Shown here: positions 5,298-5,355 of the stretch, one piece after another
How positions within the stretch are numbered: position 1 is the stretch's first letter
Layout: each line of letters opens with the position of its first letter
Assembly: GCA_023489135.1 (NCBI GenBank)
Contig: JAMDCE010000128.1
Location: forward strand, 3,207-8,561
From: Chloroflexota bacterium
Lineage (GTDB): Bacteria > Chloroflexota > Chloroflexia > JAMDCE01
Direction of reading: 5' to 3'
DNA: 5,355 bases
The notes under the pieces: generated by a model
What the model was told of the DNA's origin: nothing
Database searches by the model: none
The model's input: the letters and a program-made list of their open reading frames with translations, nothing else
Made by a program: the position numbers and the translations under genes

Positions 5298-5307
5298 CTT
5301 TCGTCAA
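5279..5307 (-). promoter_or_regulatory. Weak candidate promoter of the transposase
   Basis: TTGACG (5307-5302 on the - strand, 5 of 6 for a -35 box) is followed after 17 bp by TTTCTG, a poor -10 match. If used, transcription would begin near 5272, inside the leader hairpin loop, so native mRNA would lack the masking arm. The -35 match is good; the -10 is the weak point. Confidence 0.35.
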
Positions 5308-5316
5308 GCCTCTCTT

Positions 5317-5342
5317 TTTACACCACTCCCTGGGATTCTACC
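5317..5342 (-). repeat. Terminal inverted repeat of the IS (transposase 5' side)
   Basis: Read inward on the - strand it begins GGTAGAATCCC and continues AGTGGTGTAAA. It matches the other end at 19 of 26 positions, with the differences clustered at positions 6-7 and 12-15. Only 13 bp of flanking DNA follow before the window ends. Confidence 0.75.
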
Positions 5343-5355
5343 GGGAGAGGTATGC

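Larger units (their letters stand above)
3975..5342 (-). mobile_element. IS256-family insertion sequence (about 1.37 kb)
   Basis: A complete-looking element: an intact IS256-family transposase on the - strand flanked by imperfect terminal inverted repeats of about 26 bp, each starting GGTAG at the outer edge and sharing TCCC and AGTGGTG. Length fits the family. The 8 bp outside each end (AACGCTCA at left, GGGAGAGG at right) do not match, so no target-site duplication is visible. The ends could be off by a base or two, or a flank may have been rearranged. Confidence 0.82.

Overview
The window is bacterial and gene-dense. It holds one complete insertion sequence and no rRNA or tRNA genes. Codon use favours G/C, and GTG start codons with strong Shine-Dalgarno sites are common. 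A small two-cluster ferredoxin beside a DUF2249 protein is typical of anaerobic or facultatively anaerobic bacteria. I cannot name a phylum with confidence.

Left part (1-3028, + strand): a signalling cassette. It starts with the C-terminal part of a von Willebrand factor A (vWA) protein that enters from outside the window. Next come a PP2C-type Ser/Thr phosphatase, a likely unannotated 35-residue single-span membrane peptide, and a compact Ser/Thr-kinase-like protein. vWA plus PP2C plus kinase is the known 'TerY-P' type triad, in which kinase and phosphatase are expected to act reversibly on a partner and the metal-binding vWA protein to serve as scaffold or target. The new element is the small membrane ORF. 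Its TAG stop shares one base with the kinase GTG start (TAGTG), and the kinase Shine-Dalgarno lies inside its last codons, so the two look translationally coupled. A perfect 13-bp inverted repeat lies in the leader upstream of the small ORF. One of its arms can alternatively pair with the small ORF's ribosome site and start codon.

Middle part (3029-3720, - strand): a 70-residue 2[4Fe-4S] ferredoxin followed by an 81-residue DUF2249 protein. A sigma70-like promoter precedes the ferredoxin and has a short palindrome in its spacer. The DUF2249 gene converges on the kinase gene, and their stop codons touch (TAGCTA) with no spacer and no terminator.

Right part (3721-5355): about 160 bp with no recognisable gene, then two large perfect palindromes side by side (arms of 23 and 14 bp), then an IS256-family element of about 1.37 kb (3975-5342). 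The element has imperfect terminal inverted repeats and an intact DDE transposase on the - strand. It begins exactly where the second palindrome ends, and it lacks a visible target-site duplication. The transposase leader can fold so that its ribosome site and start codon are masked in transcripts entering from outside. A candidate internal promoter would make transcripts lacking the masking arm.

The most promising points for novelty are the coupled membrane peptide in the vWA/PP2C/kinase operon, the leader hairpin before it, and the twin palindromes at the IS border.
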